Source: Verrucomicrobiaceae bacterium
GTDB lineage: Bacteria; Verrucomicrobiota; Verrucomicrobiia; Verrucomicrobiales; Akkermansiaceae
Reading direction: 5' to 3'
Length of the DNA stretch: 61,020 bases
Assembly: GCA_027487435.1 (NCBI GenBank)
Contig: JAIYDP010000500.1
Location: 1-61,020, forward strand
In this document: positions 32,881-44,600 of the stretch, piece after piece
Layout of the letters: every line of letters starts with the position of its first letter
How positions within the stretch are numbered: the stretch's first letter is position 1
Notes under the pieces: generated by a model
Told to the model about the DNA's origin: nothing
Database searches by the model: none
What the model saw: only the letters and a program-made list of their open reading frames with translations
Translations under genes and position numbers: made by a program

Positions 32881-35689
32881 ATGTCATCGATATTTTCTGG
32901 GTGGCTGTGGAAGAAGGGAGGTTTAAAGAACAGCGAAAAAGAGAGTTTCTCTCTCTTTCATGGAAGGAGGAATTGGAAGAAGCGGTTTTTCTGCTTGACT
33001 GCGGAGAGACTGTCCTATTACGAATCTGACAAGGTGTGCGTCTTTGCACGCGATTCACATTTTAGGATAAGTTGGAGATCGGATCAGTTCCGCTAGCTGG
33101 GTGCACAGTCGATGAGAATGCAAGAGAAGAGTCGACCAGAGACCTGGCATTTGCCGTCCGCGGTCAGGGTCGATTGCTTGTTGTTGCGTGCGACACGGAT
33201 ACTGAGCGGCGAGCGTGGATCAATTTGATATCTGAAACATGCAAGAATGCTTCCATTGCAAGTCCGGTCACTTCTCTTTCAATTGAGAAAGTTGGAGAGC
33301 TGTGGAGGCTTGGGAAGCGATTCAAATGGCGGCGGCGACGATTGTGGCTTCGTGATGGTGCTTTGCGTGTGAGCTCATCCAAAATGACGGACACTAAGAA
33401 GCACATTTCTTTGCATGGCGCTGAAGTCAAGACGGAGGAGCAGGAAGTCCATGGACGTGTGCTAGCTTTCACAGTCAAATACATTGACAATTTGGGCGGC
33501 CAAAAATCGATCTCATTCTCTTGTGAGACATCTCCTACGTTGTGTGCTTGGACGCAAGCCATCGAGGCCGCGATATTTGAAGCCAAGTCTGCTCCTTGTA
33601 ACACCACAGCGTTTACTCTTGACACCTGCCAGTAGTTGGAAGAAACAGAGCCATTTCTCGCGCTGTGAGCTCTAATGACCTCACCATCGTTGAGCTCACG
33701 AAGCAATTGGCTGATTGTATCATTTCACCGTGCCCCGTTAGAGCATTTGGAACCGCCATCGACAGCCGTCGAGATTGCAAAGCCTGCGGCGGCATGCCGC
33801 AAGTTCTCCATGTTCTGACTGCTGCTATCAAGGAGAGACTTGCAGATGATGACTCTACGCTTCTTGAGCCAGCTGAGCATTACGAGAGCGAGTTGGAATA
33901 CCTGGTGTCACAGTTGGACACGAATCTGTTTGAAAGCCTCACGTCTGTCACATCGCTGAGCGCTCGGAGCTGTGTGTATGCACTTGCGCTGTGGTTGCAG
34001 GAGCTACCAGAGCCGCTTCTCGGAAATGTTCGACACGATGACGACCTCTCTGCTGCTGAATTCGAAAAAGAGATTTCGTCTAAGTTTGGCCCCGTGCAAG
34101 CGAACATCTTCCATGCGATTGTCGTCTTGATCGCAAATGAACGGCGAAAAGTAGATGTTCTATCGGTTGTAAGTTTGACGCCGCAGCAATACAGAGATGA
34201 GCTTGTCGCCGTTCTAGCTCCATCTTTGTTTTCCATGTCTTCTGACATCGAGGCAAGCGTCGCAACAACGAGCATTGCCAAACGCTTCATTGTCCGATTG
34301 GTCAACGATCTGCAACCGATCGAACCCTCAGGCAGCGAGTCTCCGGTTCTCGCATCAACTCTGCGGCCAGAGAGAGGTCGCACTCCATCCTCTCCCTCTC
34401 TCTCGCCATCTTTGTCCTCATCGTTTGACTCGCCTGTCACAGAGGATCAGGAGCCAGAGCCGGAGGTAGATTTCCGGTCTGCTTCCCTGGAAGAGCTGCT
34501 CTTAAAACTTACGTCCCCAATGCAGCCGAATACGAGTTTTCAGTTTACATTCTTGTTGACGTATCGCTCTTTCATGACGGCTGACGATTTACTTGAGCGG
34601 CTCAAAAGTCAGTACTTTGGCACTGAAAAGCTGATCAAGATGGTATTACATATTTTTGCAAACTGATATTGGCAGCGGCAGGTGAGAGTTGTGTCTGTTC
34701 TCAAACAATGGGTCGACAAACACTTCTATCTTGCAGATTTCTCAGAAGAACTCATCGCGAGGTTTCTTGACTTTGTTCGTGAAGCTGTGCCCTCCAAGGT
34801 CATGGCCAACTCAATCGAGCAGGCCCTTCAGCGCAGCATCGATCAAAAATGCCCGGTGTCGCACATCTCGATGCGGGATTACGTCAGGTCGCGCCTTCCG
34901 GCGACGAAAGAGGAGCTGGAGGGGCAGTCGCTCTGGTCCCTCGACCCTCATGAGATCGCCGTGCAAATGACCGTTGGCGAAGCTGACCTATTTCGATCAA
35001 TTTCTCCTGCGGAATGCTTGAATCAGAGCTGGAGCAAGAAAGGCGGGCAAGCGACAAATATCCGTGCGATGATTCAACGGTTCAACAGGACATCAAATTG
35101 GGTCATTTCTTTTAATTTCTTCATAAGAGTGACAGCGCAGGTGGGGCAGATTGTGCTCGAGCAGAAATCTTTATCGTCGCGTGTTACCGTCATTGAGTCG
35201 TTGCTTAAGGTTGCCAACTATTGCCGCGAAATGAACAACTTCAACGGCATCATGGAAATCCTCAGCGGCTTGCATTCATCCGCTGTTCACCGCCTCAAGA
35301 AGACGTGGGAAAAGTTGTCTGCTAAAGCAAAGAACCGCCACGAAACTTTGAGCAAGCTCATGTCTACAAGTAAGAATTTCAAGGAGTATAGGGAAACGAT
35401 CAAGCTTTGCGAGCAGCCCATTCTTCCCTATCTCGGCGTGTACCTCACCGACCTGACCTTCATCGAAGATGGACACAAAGACACAAGTGCTGATGGAAAA
35501 ATCAATTTTCTCAAGCGCACACAACTCGCGAGTGTTATTCAGGATATCATGCAGTATCAGCAGTTGCCATACAAGTATGATGCTGTCCCTTGGGTTCAGC
35601 AGGAGTTCGAAGCGTGGGAGATTGTCATCGAGAAGGTGCAGTATGGCCTCTCGCTTGAGGTTGAGCCAAGGGAAGCGGCGTCGAGTTAA
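32881..35689 (+). CDS. PH-PH-RhoGAP-like-RasGEF signalling protein
   Basis: Starts at 32881 with a PH domain (FSGWLWKKGG, then RNWKKRFFCLTAERLSYYES). A second PH domain begins at VGELWRLGKRFKWRRRRLWL. A 38-nt intron joins DTC to H-SNDLTIVELTKQL. A RhoGAP-type region follows, recognisable by CVYALALWLQELPEPLL. The region where the arginine finger should be has no clear GxxR motif. RasGEF-N follows (FQFTFLLTYRSFMTADDLLE), then after an intron the CDC25 catalytic domain (SLDPHEIAVQMTVGEADLF, FNRTSNWVISFNFF, ANYCREMNNFNGIMEILSGL, LPYLGVYLTDLTFIEDGHKD). About 900 residues. It should activate a Ras-family GTPase at membranes. Ends 95 nt from the next convergent gene. Confidence 0.92.
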
Positions 35690-35784
35690 CTTTGTGTGTA
35701 TCAGCAATGTGAGCATTCCAGTGAGTGTCCGTGATGTTTATGATTATAAATTCTGCGCAAAATGGAACAATTGAAGGAAACACG

Positions 35785-36531
35785 TTATCGCTTGGAGCCA
35801 GCATGCGAAATCCGAGGTAGTGAAGGGTCCGGACAAACAAGGCTGGGGCGCTTGAACGTACTTGTTAGCAAATCTTTCGCCTCACGAATCACTGGCCGTA
35901 CGCGGAGCTGCGATTTGAAAGCAAACCCTTTGCGACGCTTTTGAATTCCACCTACGCGAAGCTTGACAGGGAATTGGAAGGGCTCGTCCGCGAAAACCCC
36001 TGCTTCTGGACTGGATGAACATGAGATTTCTTCAACAGTATAGCCCGGGATGAATTCCATTACTTCTTGCAAAACTGTGATGTCCCTATTGACAATCTCG
36101 TATGTGGCTCTCGCAAAGTAGTTCAAACTGATACTTCCAATACGCAAAGCAGCCAGCATCCTGAGAAAAGACTGCATTTTTTCGGGGCATCCTGCGTTGC
36201 AATTCTGGAATGTCAGACCGTCATCGAGGTGACCGTCACGAAAACTAAGTCCAAAACCTGGCAAGCTCGGTTGACATTCAGAGGAGGTCCAAAGTCCTCA
36301 AGAACAGTGAACATCTTGTTGACTTGTGTCCTCACATCGTGCGGGACTGACGCGAGAATCTTGGACAATTTTGTTGACGCTGAATGCTTGGACTCTCTGT
36401 TCGTTTCAGAGCAGACAACCCATTCCCCACCGTCCCATTGCGAATGAGATACATGTCTTGCGGAAGTACATGAATGCTTCCTTGTCTAAAACTCGGATCA
36501 ACTTTCTCACAAGATCATCGCAGAGCATCAT
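35785..36531 (-). CDS. unknown protein
   Basis: Proposed start at 36531 (MMLCDDLVRKLIRVLDKEAF). Following exons give SKILASVPHDVRTQVNKMF then NCNAGCPEKMQSFLRMLAAL and a region predicted as strands (QFPVKLRVGGIQKRRKGF). One intron of about 53 nt lies near 36210-36264; another splice near 36430 is needed but not fixed. About 210 residues, soluble, with a few Cys residues. I do not recognise the family. The start is 55 nt from the divergent coiled-coil gene. Confidence 0.5.
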
Positions 36532-36586
36532 TTACATCATCCACGCTTCCTCTAACAGAACAGGTGTGACTCTTTTAATTTTAAAA

Positions 36587-38112
36587 ATGGAAACCTCATC
36601 AATGTCCACTCTTGACGCGCTGCTGTCTGAGATTCAGGTCCTTTTCAAATTTTAAGGAAGTCTCATGTTGGAAGACATTAGAGGCTTCGCTCCAGAGCGC
36701 AGTGTCTGTGCGGAGCTCTGTTTCCAAGAGTGACGCTGACATTTCGGAGTACAAGACTCCCACCAAAGACACGCCAAGAAGAACAGACGGTGAAGATAAC
36801 AAAGGAGAGTTACGAATGCTTAAGGATGCGATTCGAAAAAAAGAGCAGGTTCATCTTACCTAACTATCTTGGCTAATATCCAAGGCCTTGGTAAAAATGA
36901 CTCACGAGAAAGAAGTGTTGAAGGAAGACGTCTTGAGACTCTCCGCCGAAGTCTCAAATAAAGGCAGCATTATCAGGACTCTTGAAGAGGACAAGAAGGC
37001 GCTACAAGAAATGAACACTCAACAGCTTTACTTCATCAAGCGTCTTCAAAAGGACGTAGAGCAACATCAAACGCCACTTCGTTCGTCAGATAAGGATCAT
37101 GAGCTTCAGCGAATGAAGTCCAAGAACACTATATTGACCTCTACGATAGAGAGGTACGAGTCTGCGCTGAAGGGGATGCAAGAGATTGCGAGATTGTCCA
37201 TCCAGAGCCTCACTGGGGCTGCTGAGGTGTCCAAGGAGGAAATCCAAACGAAGCTGAGGGCAATCATGGCGTCCATGGCTGAGCTAAAGAGCAGGCCAGT
37301 GGATTCCCAGAGGTCGGACTCATCTTTGTTGACAAGTCCGCCCAGAATGGACTTCTCCGTCACCGAGGGAGATGACCCCGTCAATGTCAAGTCGTGGCTG
37401 GAGGAGAAGCGGCTGCTGCAGGCTGAGATGAAGAAATATGCTGACGCTTGTGCTCAGCACGAGAAGACTATCAAGGCTCAGACGCAGCGCATCATCTTGC
37501 TTACGAACTCGTTCGACAGCCTCACAGAGAAACTCAACACACACCGCCTCCGCCGGCCGAGTATCAATGAGCTTGCAGCAAAGGAGCTCGGCGCCCAGTG
37601 GGATCGTGGTTTCGTCTCTGACTGATGTAGGACAAATCGGTACTCGCTCGAGAGCGAGTTTATGGTCCCCGTGTCTGCGTACGAATTCTTGGAACAGGAA
37701 GTGATTGCGATGAAGGCAGAGCTGAAGGAGAAAGAGACGTCTTTGTCAGAGAAGGTCGAAGTCATAGAGGTTGCCAAAGTTGGTGTGTTTTTGACTCCAA
37801 GTTCCTGGAGCGGAAGCTCGACATCCAAGCGCATGCTCGAGATTCGGACGCGAAGAAAACCAAGCGCGACGTCACGGCGCTTCAGTCGGAGGTCGCCTCG
37901 TTGCGGTCGCAGTTGCACAGCACCCAAAACGAGCTGAAGGTGGCGCAGGAGTGCCCTTACTTTCTGATACCGCCTAGGAGAAGGACACGCTGCTGCGGCA
38001 TCATGCGGTGACGTCGCAGCCGAAAACAAAGTTGGACGTTTTGTCCAAGCCAAAGAAAGCGGTTGAGAAAAAGGGAGAGGAGTCGCCATCGAGTGTCAAG
38101 GCGGCCAAGTGA
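36587..38112 (+). CDS. coiled-coil protein of unknown function
   Basis: Starts at 36587 (METSSMSTLDALLSEIQ). A 38-nt intron leads to TLEASLQSAVSVRSSVSKS. Another intron (starting GTTCATCTTACC) precedes ALVKMTHEKEVLKEDVLRLS and a long heptad-patterned coil with breaks at a Ser/Pro linker (RPVDSQRSDSSLLTSPPRM). Later exons continue the coil (KKTKRDVTALQSEVASLRSQ). The tail is Lys-rich (KPKKAVEKKGEESPSSVK). About 460 residues. Such proteins are common in centrosomal, ciliary or Golgi scaffolds, but nothing here decides between them. Confidence 0.65.
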
Positions 38113-38191
38113 ATTTGTTTGTAGCATTACCCCATTGGATTAAACCTTATTTAACTGCTCCTGAGACGGGGCCAATGCTCATTTCCTTCTG

Positions 38192-40084
38192 TCATTTGAG
38201 TTGTAATTCGCCAATCAACAAAGAGACATCAGCAAAGTCTGCAACCCCTTCCCGTCGAGGCTGGGCGATGAGCATTGCGACGGTGTGGGCGAAAACGCCT
38301 TGAGGGAGCTGCGGAAGCGGCGCCAACGACTTTCCAAACTCACCTAGCAGATAATTTGCGAAATCGACGATGTTCGTGTCGTCAAATATGATGACCCCTC
38401 CTATCAAAAGCTTTGACGCAACATTTCTAAAGTCCCTCACCATACCCGCGACGCTGTGATCGCCGTCCACATGCGCGGCATCAAACCCGCCTCCCATCAA
38501 AGGCACGACATCAAACGATGACCCAATTTTGAGATGCACCCTCTGCCCATACACCCCTTGCAGATATTCGAAGCAGCGGGTAGTGTATGAGTGCTCGCCA
38601 AGGTCAACCGCATGCACGACAATGTCATCGTTGCTCGCAAGGGCCAAAAGGGCCGAAAAGCCCGCGTTGAAGCCAATTTCGAGCAACCGCTTGCGGCCTT
38701 CCAAAGCTGCAACAAATCCGCACTGCTTGGCGTAAAAGGTGGACGAAAATGCGTCAAAATTATGAATGGAAAAGAGCGAGCCTTCAACTGGTCCCTCAAA
38801 CGAACGCGCGATGGCCCAAAGATCTTCCAGGCGGCGCCGGAAGGTCGTATAGTCTTTTTTAATGTAGCGCACGAGCGCCAGCTCGGTGGAGGATGAAATC
38901 ATCCCGGCAGCAGCAGCGGCGAAGTCGTCGCGGCGGAACACAACCAGAGACGAGGGTGACGTTACGATTGCGGCCCCAAATTCCATCATTTTGTTGGCGA
39001 ATTCGCTCTGCGACAAAACGACGACCCTCGCAGAAGACGCGACGATGTTGTGGAGGAGTTCCAAGCGCTCGGCGGCACGAAGGGGCTCAAAAACGCCGAC
39101 GGCAAAAACGGCGTCGCGCGCTGGTAGCGGCGAGTGGACGAAATCAAAAATCTGAAACGCGGCGTTTGGATTTTCAACTGCCGCTGTGGGGACTCTGACG
39201 ATGGCGGGGTGAAGGCAGGAATAATTTGACGTGAAGAGCATTAGGATGGGGAACGAGCAGGCCAAATCGATAACAGATTTGACTGAATCGTTTTTAAGTA
39301 GCAGCGCCAGATCGGGTGGGGGACTTGCAGAGGGCGCGTCGGTCGATTCGCCGGCGAAGCGAGAGGAAATCACATCTGCGTGAGCTTCCGCATCGAAAGA
39401 ACTGAAAGATGCAGACACAATGAACCTTGAGACGATGGCACGAGGGTTGGTGAAGAGCCAAAGCAAAGAGGGGGGGGGCGAAAGGGGGAGCCAGAGGCCG
39501 ATGGCGTCAGGGTGTAGATCCCAGAGCTCGTCAGCTTCCAGTGCCTGGTAACTCTGGGATTCATCAATGGAGCAGAGTAGCTCTGAGGGGACTTTCTTTG
39601 ATGTGGGGGCGACTTGACTGATGAGGGGGCTCAGAGATTTTTGAGATCTCACTTCATCAAAGGACACAGAAGAGACGGAATTGAGGGTTAAAAAGGCAGG
39701 GCAGATCGATGTAGGAGACAGCGCTGTGATGGATGAATGAGCAGACAACGTCGAGTGGCCTATTGGCTTGGTCAAGATGACGCTGGATAGGATCAAGACG
39801 GACAAGGCACCAGTTTCGGCATTTTTGGAAATCCGAAATGAAGATATTTCTTCGAACTTAATGCGTGGATGATCATTGAGATATTTCGAGAATACACCAG
39901 ATGGAGGTGCTGCAGAATCGTACCAGATGAAAACCATCGAACTAGGGTAGTGCAGCAAAGCGGACGAGACTGAGAAGAAACTAACATAGTCCACCAAGCC
40001 ATCCCCTTCGTTTACAAGCAGAATGTGAATGGCTGGAGAAGCTGCTGCTGCTCCAAACAGCAAAAAGACGAAGAAAAAAGACAT
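38192..40084 (-). CDS. secretory-pathway protein with C-terminal Methyltransf_24-type SAM methyltransferase
   Basis: An intron-less 630-residue frame starting with a signal peptide (MSFFFVFLLFGAAAASPAIH). The C-terminal domain (from about residue 470) is a class I SAM-dependent methyltransferase: motif I LLEIGFNAGFSALLAL, the acidic residue in AVDLGEHS, HVDGDHSVAGMVRDF and IIFDDTN, a set typical of the Methyltransf_24 family. The middle region (IDLACSFPILMLFTSNYSC, then DAVFAVGVFEPLRAAERLEL) looks like a second methyltransferase-like fold without a glycine-rich motif I. The first 150 residues are strand-rich, perhaps glycosyltransferase-like. It would act in the ER/Golgi or outside the cell, possibly on glycans; substrate unknown. 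Confidence 0.8.
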   Translation of the reverse strand: MSFFFVFLLFGAAAASPAIHILLVNEGDGLVDYVSFFSVSSALLHYPSSMVFIWYDSAAPPSGVFSKYLNDHPRIKFEEISSFRISKNAETGALSVLILSSVILTKPIGHSTLSAHSSITALSPTSICPAFLTLNSVSSVSFDEVRSQKSLSPLISQVAPTSKKVPSELLCSIDESQSYQALEADELWDLHPDAIGLWLPLSPPPSLLWLFTNPRAIVSRFIVSASFSSFDAEAHADVISSRFAGESTDAPSASPPPDLALLLKNDSVKSVIDLACSFPILMLFTSNYSCLHPAIVRVPTAAVENPNAAFQIFDFVHSPLPARDAVFAVGVFEPLRAAERLELLHNIVASSARVVVLSQSEFANKMMEFGAAIVTSPSSLVVFRRDDFAAAAAGMISSSTELALVRYIKKDYTTFRRRLEDLWAIARSFEGPVEGSLFSIHNFDAFSSTFYAKQCGFVAALEGRKRLLEIGFNAGFSALLALASNDDIVVHAVDLGEHSYTTRCFEYLQGVYGQRVHLKIGSSFDVVPLMGGGFDAAHVDGDHSVAGMVRDFRNVASKLLIGGVIIFDDTNIVDFANYLLGEFGKSLAPLPQLPQGVFAHTVAMLIAQPRREGVADFADVSLLIGELQLK

Positions 40085-40147
40085 TGAGACAATAAATTAA
40101 CAAACTAAACAAGCAAAATTTTAGAGCTCATTGGTCGGTTCCATGCG

Positions 40148-41629
40148 ATGCAAACCAAGACGAGCAGTTACGGGTACAACTACAACTCCTGGAAGCCATA
40201 CGATGGATCAGGAAGCTCTTCAGTCGACTTCGTGATGAGAGAACGACGGAGCGACCCAGAAAAGGCGAAGGAGGCGAGGGCCATGCAGCACGCGCTGAGA
40301 GCTGTAATCGCCTCCGGGGAGCCAGGCGCTACGGCTGCTGAAGAAGAAATGAGAACGAAACAGGCAGCTGATTTAGAAGAGATGATTGCTTCAGCCCCGA
40401 GGGAAGCAGGAGCGTTTGGAAAGGTCAACCCGGAGGAACGCCGCGAAGACGAGAGGCTTTTTCGGCAGGGGTCTGCCAAGCGGTGGAATATGTCCCTCGC
40501 GGACCAAAACTTGAGGACTCTTTTAAGCGACGACGACCCTCGGATCAGTAAGGTGCGTTCTGTCCTTGACGCTGAGATAACTTAACAGCAGGCGGCGCCC
40601 CCTGCGCAGGTGCGACAGACCCTCCCCATCGACCCGTTTGGTAGACAAAAGAAGGACCTCTTGTCGTCGCTCAGCGCGGAGCTCAAGCGGGTGGATGATC
40701 AGCTCGCGCTGCTGGCCAACGTGCGGGAAAGCATCGTCGGCATCATCGCGTCGATCGACCCGAGCGGCCGCGATGGCGAGTGTGGGGCGATTGAGGAAGA
40801 CATTGCCCCGCATCAGCGACCGTCGTCGGCTGTCAGCGAGGACGAGGTGGACGAGGAGGAGGCAATTGAGGCGCGCATGAAGGCGCAGGAGGAGGCGAAG
40901 TTGGAGGCTTATGAGGCGCAGCACCTCCTCCGCTTGGAGCGCCTCATAGCGGCGCAGCTTTCAAGTGGGGGGGAGGGGACAAAGGCATCAAGCTCGAAAA
41001 AGGTCGAGACAGGCGCTCCATACAAGAAAATGTACGAGGGAAGACGGCAGAGGGGGGGTGACGTTCGAGTCACTGCAGGGAATGTTTTGGAGACGGGGGC
41101 GATGAAAGAAATGAAGGGGGGGGCTTCAAGTGCTTCTTCCTCTCAAATGCAGAGCCAGCAGAGGACGCCGCAACTGTTTGAAAAAGAGGAGGGGGTGGGG
41201 GGATTTTTCGCGAGGACGGAGGAGGCGGTGGAGAGGGTGCGCGAGCGACTGACGATCTTAAAAAGCAAAAGCGCGAGAAGGAAGAGAGCGGAGTTGGCTG
41301 AGGCCGAAGTAAGGCGGCAGCGATATCAAGATGATGTGGTCTTTGATGGGCGCCGAGGTGTCGACGGAGGCGAGGGGCGCAGCGCGTTGACGCGAGAGCA
41401 AATGATGGAATTTTGGGAGAATTTGATGGGGGGGGAGGGTATTGAGGAAGAGTGCCTTCCTCAATACGCCCCCCCAAACACCAGCGGGGGGGGTGAAGAC
41501 GATTACGTCTCCGACGGCGACCCGTCACCGCCGCGGCAGGTGTTTGACAAGCCGACCGCGTCGAGCATCCAGCGCGTTGTGCGCCGAGAGCTACCAAAGC
41601 AGCGGCGCGGGGGGAGGTCGTGGAAATGA
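40148..41629 (+). CDS. unknown charged, partly coiled-coil protein
   Basis: Starts at 40148 (MQTKTSSYGYNYNSWKPYDG). Exon 1 has Ala/Glu-rich helices (EKAKEARAMQHALRAVIAS). A short intron near 40557-40610 leads to LPIDPFGRQKKDLLSSLSAE, and then a long charged helix (EEEAIEARMKAQEEAKLEAY). The distal part has Gly runs, a basic helix (LKSKSARRKRAELAEAEVRR) and ends RGGRSWK. About 475 residues, with no signal peptide or membrane segment. The family is not recognised. The opposite strand is also open for long stretches, which I attribute to GC-rich codon use. Confidence 0.6.
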
Positions 41630-41684
41630 CGCGCGCGCCGGGGAAATAATTGTATTTGAAACGTATTTAATTTGATACATACTT

Positions 41685-44600
41685 TTAAGTGCTCTTGAGA
41701 ATGGGGCGACTCGCAAACTTGACCTTCGGTTCCGCTGGACCAGACGGCCGCGACTCCAATTCCATAATTAATTTGTCTTTAGCCTGGATCGATGTCTAGC
41801 CGCATGAGAAACCAACCCCGTCCCCCAGCTACGCGCAGCGACTCAACCTGCCCCGTCGCTGTCTTGAGCTGCCGCGTGAACAACCGCCCCCCCTTCCCAC
41901 GCGACCTTGGCCTCCATTCCTTCGCTCTTCGTCCGCAGCGAATTGACCTCCTCCGCCAACTCAATCAACCTGCGCCATCAACCCCTCCCCCCCATTCCTC
42001 CACCTTTCCCCCTGCGTCTCCATTTGCTTCAACAGGGACAGGCTTTTGGTCGACTTCTCCTCCAATTCCAAAAGCAGCCGCCGATTGGCAGCACGCAAGC
42101 GCCTCAGCTCCTCGCTGTCGGCGGCTTCACCTGCGGGTAGAGGAGGGTCATGATCGAAGACGGGAGAGGGAGGGGGTACTTTGGAGGCGCAACGTTTCGG
42201 CTTTGAGTTGGTTCTTCTCTGCGATGAGGGCATTTCGTTCGCTAACGAGGCTCTCGCCTCATCAGAACAATCTTAACGCTAAAAGAAAAGCACATCAATT
42301 GATTCAAGACATCAAAGCGCACCTCCATTTCGCTCTGCCTCTTGGCAGCGCCCTCCGCCGCAAGTTTTTCCTTCCCCTCCAACAGCTCGCACTGCGACTG
42401 CATTGTCTTGTTCTTCGCCTGCGCTTCCTCGAGCTGCTTCCGCAGAGATAACAGCTATTGCTTAAGGAGATTGAGACCTTCAACCACACCTCGCGCTCCG
42501 CGTTCTGCCGCTCTCGCGACGCTTTTTCCGCCGTCGTTTGTGCCGTCTTAAGCTCACCCTGCGCTTTTGCGAGGCTCTCCCGAAGCCGCGACACCTCAAA
42601 TGATCTGCTCTTTAGCTCGCTTGTCAAGCTAGCCTCTTGGTCGTCCTAGCGCAGTGAGACCCTCCCATCCTGATCGTGAAGCCCACAAGTGCCTTCTTCA
42701 GCCGCGCAACCTCCTCCTGGAGCTGCCCCACGCTGCCCCCGGCCGATGAGGCCGTGGCTTTCTCCGCGAGCTCGCGCTCGCGCTTCAGCGCGTTTGGTCG
42801 TTAAGGGATGGGAGACAGTCACTCATTCATGTGCATGAAAATCGAATTATGCAACGGATATCTTATCCAGATCAAGGCGCAGCTTCTCCACGTCTCTCAA
42901 AGAATTCGCTGCTGCCACGTCATTCGATGCTGCCTCTCGACGAGCGCGCGCAAGAGCCTCGTCCTTCTCCGCCAGCGCAGCCATCAGCTCTCTCTCTCGT
43001 GTCGCGAACTTCTCCCCCTTCCCCAACGGTGAGCGACTCTCCCCATCTCTTTCCCAACCTCTTCTTCAAGTTTCAAATCGGCGATCTCGTGAGCTTCCCG
43101 CTCTCGTGCCATATCCTCTTCCAGCATCGCGATCAACTCGTGGAGGTCCGCACACTCCGTGTCCACCTCCCCCTGCCTCTTTGTAGTTTCTTCAACCTGC
43201 GCCTGCAACTCTTGAACTGGGGGGGGTCAAATATTCCAACTCAATCCCCACTCGAAGCGTTGCGCTGGTCCAGCTCCTCACGCAAGCGTTGGATAGCCTC
43301 GGCGTCGCCACTGCCTCTTTTCCGGGGGATCAGATGGTGTGTGACATACAAACTCTTACGCCTTCGACTCAGCCGCCTCCAACCGCGAGAGTAGCCGCCT
43401 GAGACGGGGTCAGAATGGGCTTGCAACGTGGAACGATCGCTCTGCCTCCGCATCTTGGCCTTTCAGCAGCGCAGCCTCCAACTACATCCGTTACAACAGG
43501 CCCCCCCCCCCTATCCACTTCGGTCCTCATACGTTCCAAATCATATCTCGAACTTCGGCTGATTTCATCCCTCTCCACGCGAATCCGCGACAGCTCCGCT
43601 GACATGCCCGATGAAGCCGCTTGGGCCTCTTGCAACCTGACCATGTGAGTAATGCGGGACTTAACGTCGCCAACAGTTGCGAATTCGTTGCATTTTCTTC
43701 TGCCAGCTCCCTTTCTCTGTCTGACAGCTGCATCGGTTAGAGACCACTTGTCTTCGGGGGAAAATCATGAACAAATAATATCTAAGGTTGCCACATGTAC
43801 CCTATTGATTTCCATCTTAAGCTCTTCAATTTCGGACAGCAGCTGCAGCTTCACTTTCTCCGCGTCCAACATCTGCCCCATCGCATCCACAACCCCTGCG
43901 CCGCCAGCTGCAAGCTGCATGACAGCACCCCCATCCCCTTCTTGCAGACCCGCATAATCCACCTTAGATGCAAAGTCAGTGTCTCCGTCCGCATCCATTA
44001 GCTCCCCACTGTCCCCATCAGCGTCTTCTGACGGACCGCTGGATGGCGCCGGCAGAGCGAGATGGGCAGGGAGAGGCTGCCCAATGATGTAGTCCTTCGA
44101 TTTCATAAAGTCGACTTGCTTCTCCAAGCCACTTGAATAAAGCCTCAATCTATTGTACTCAACTTGAAGCTCCTCGAGCATCTTCTCAAGCTCCACTGCA
44201 GATCGCCGTGCATTTACTTTCACTGCGTTTTTGACTAGCTTCGCGCTGCTTCAGTTAACTTGCAAAATCACGCAAGATGGACGTACCGCTGAGCAAAGCG
44301 CAGCGTCGAGATGGTCTCTTCCATGTTGAACTCATGCGGTGAACAGCACACCACCAAAGTTGTCTTCGTGTTTCCGCCAAGGGACTCCTGTGCAGGGTCA
44401 GAACCGATTCGAATGAACGAACTTGAAGAATCCTGGTTAGTTTGGAGTCTCTGTACGGTACATGCACTTTCTTGGACGAAGTCAGAGCGTAGATGCAATT
44501 TCCAAGTGCCGAAAGCGACTTGTTGATGTTCTTCGCTTCCTCCAACACCGACCCCGTCGCCCCAGTTTTGCCGACCTTTTCACTTCCGGCCAAGTCAACA

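Noticed and set aside
41070..41597. 175-codon minus-strand frame opposite the unknown charged protein
   Set aside because: Low-complexity Pro/Ser/His composition and no similarity; better explained by GC-rich codon bias of the plus-strand gene, although that gene is itself unidentified.
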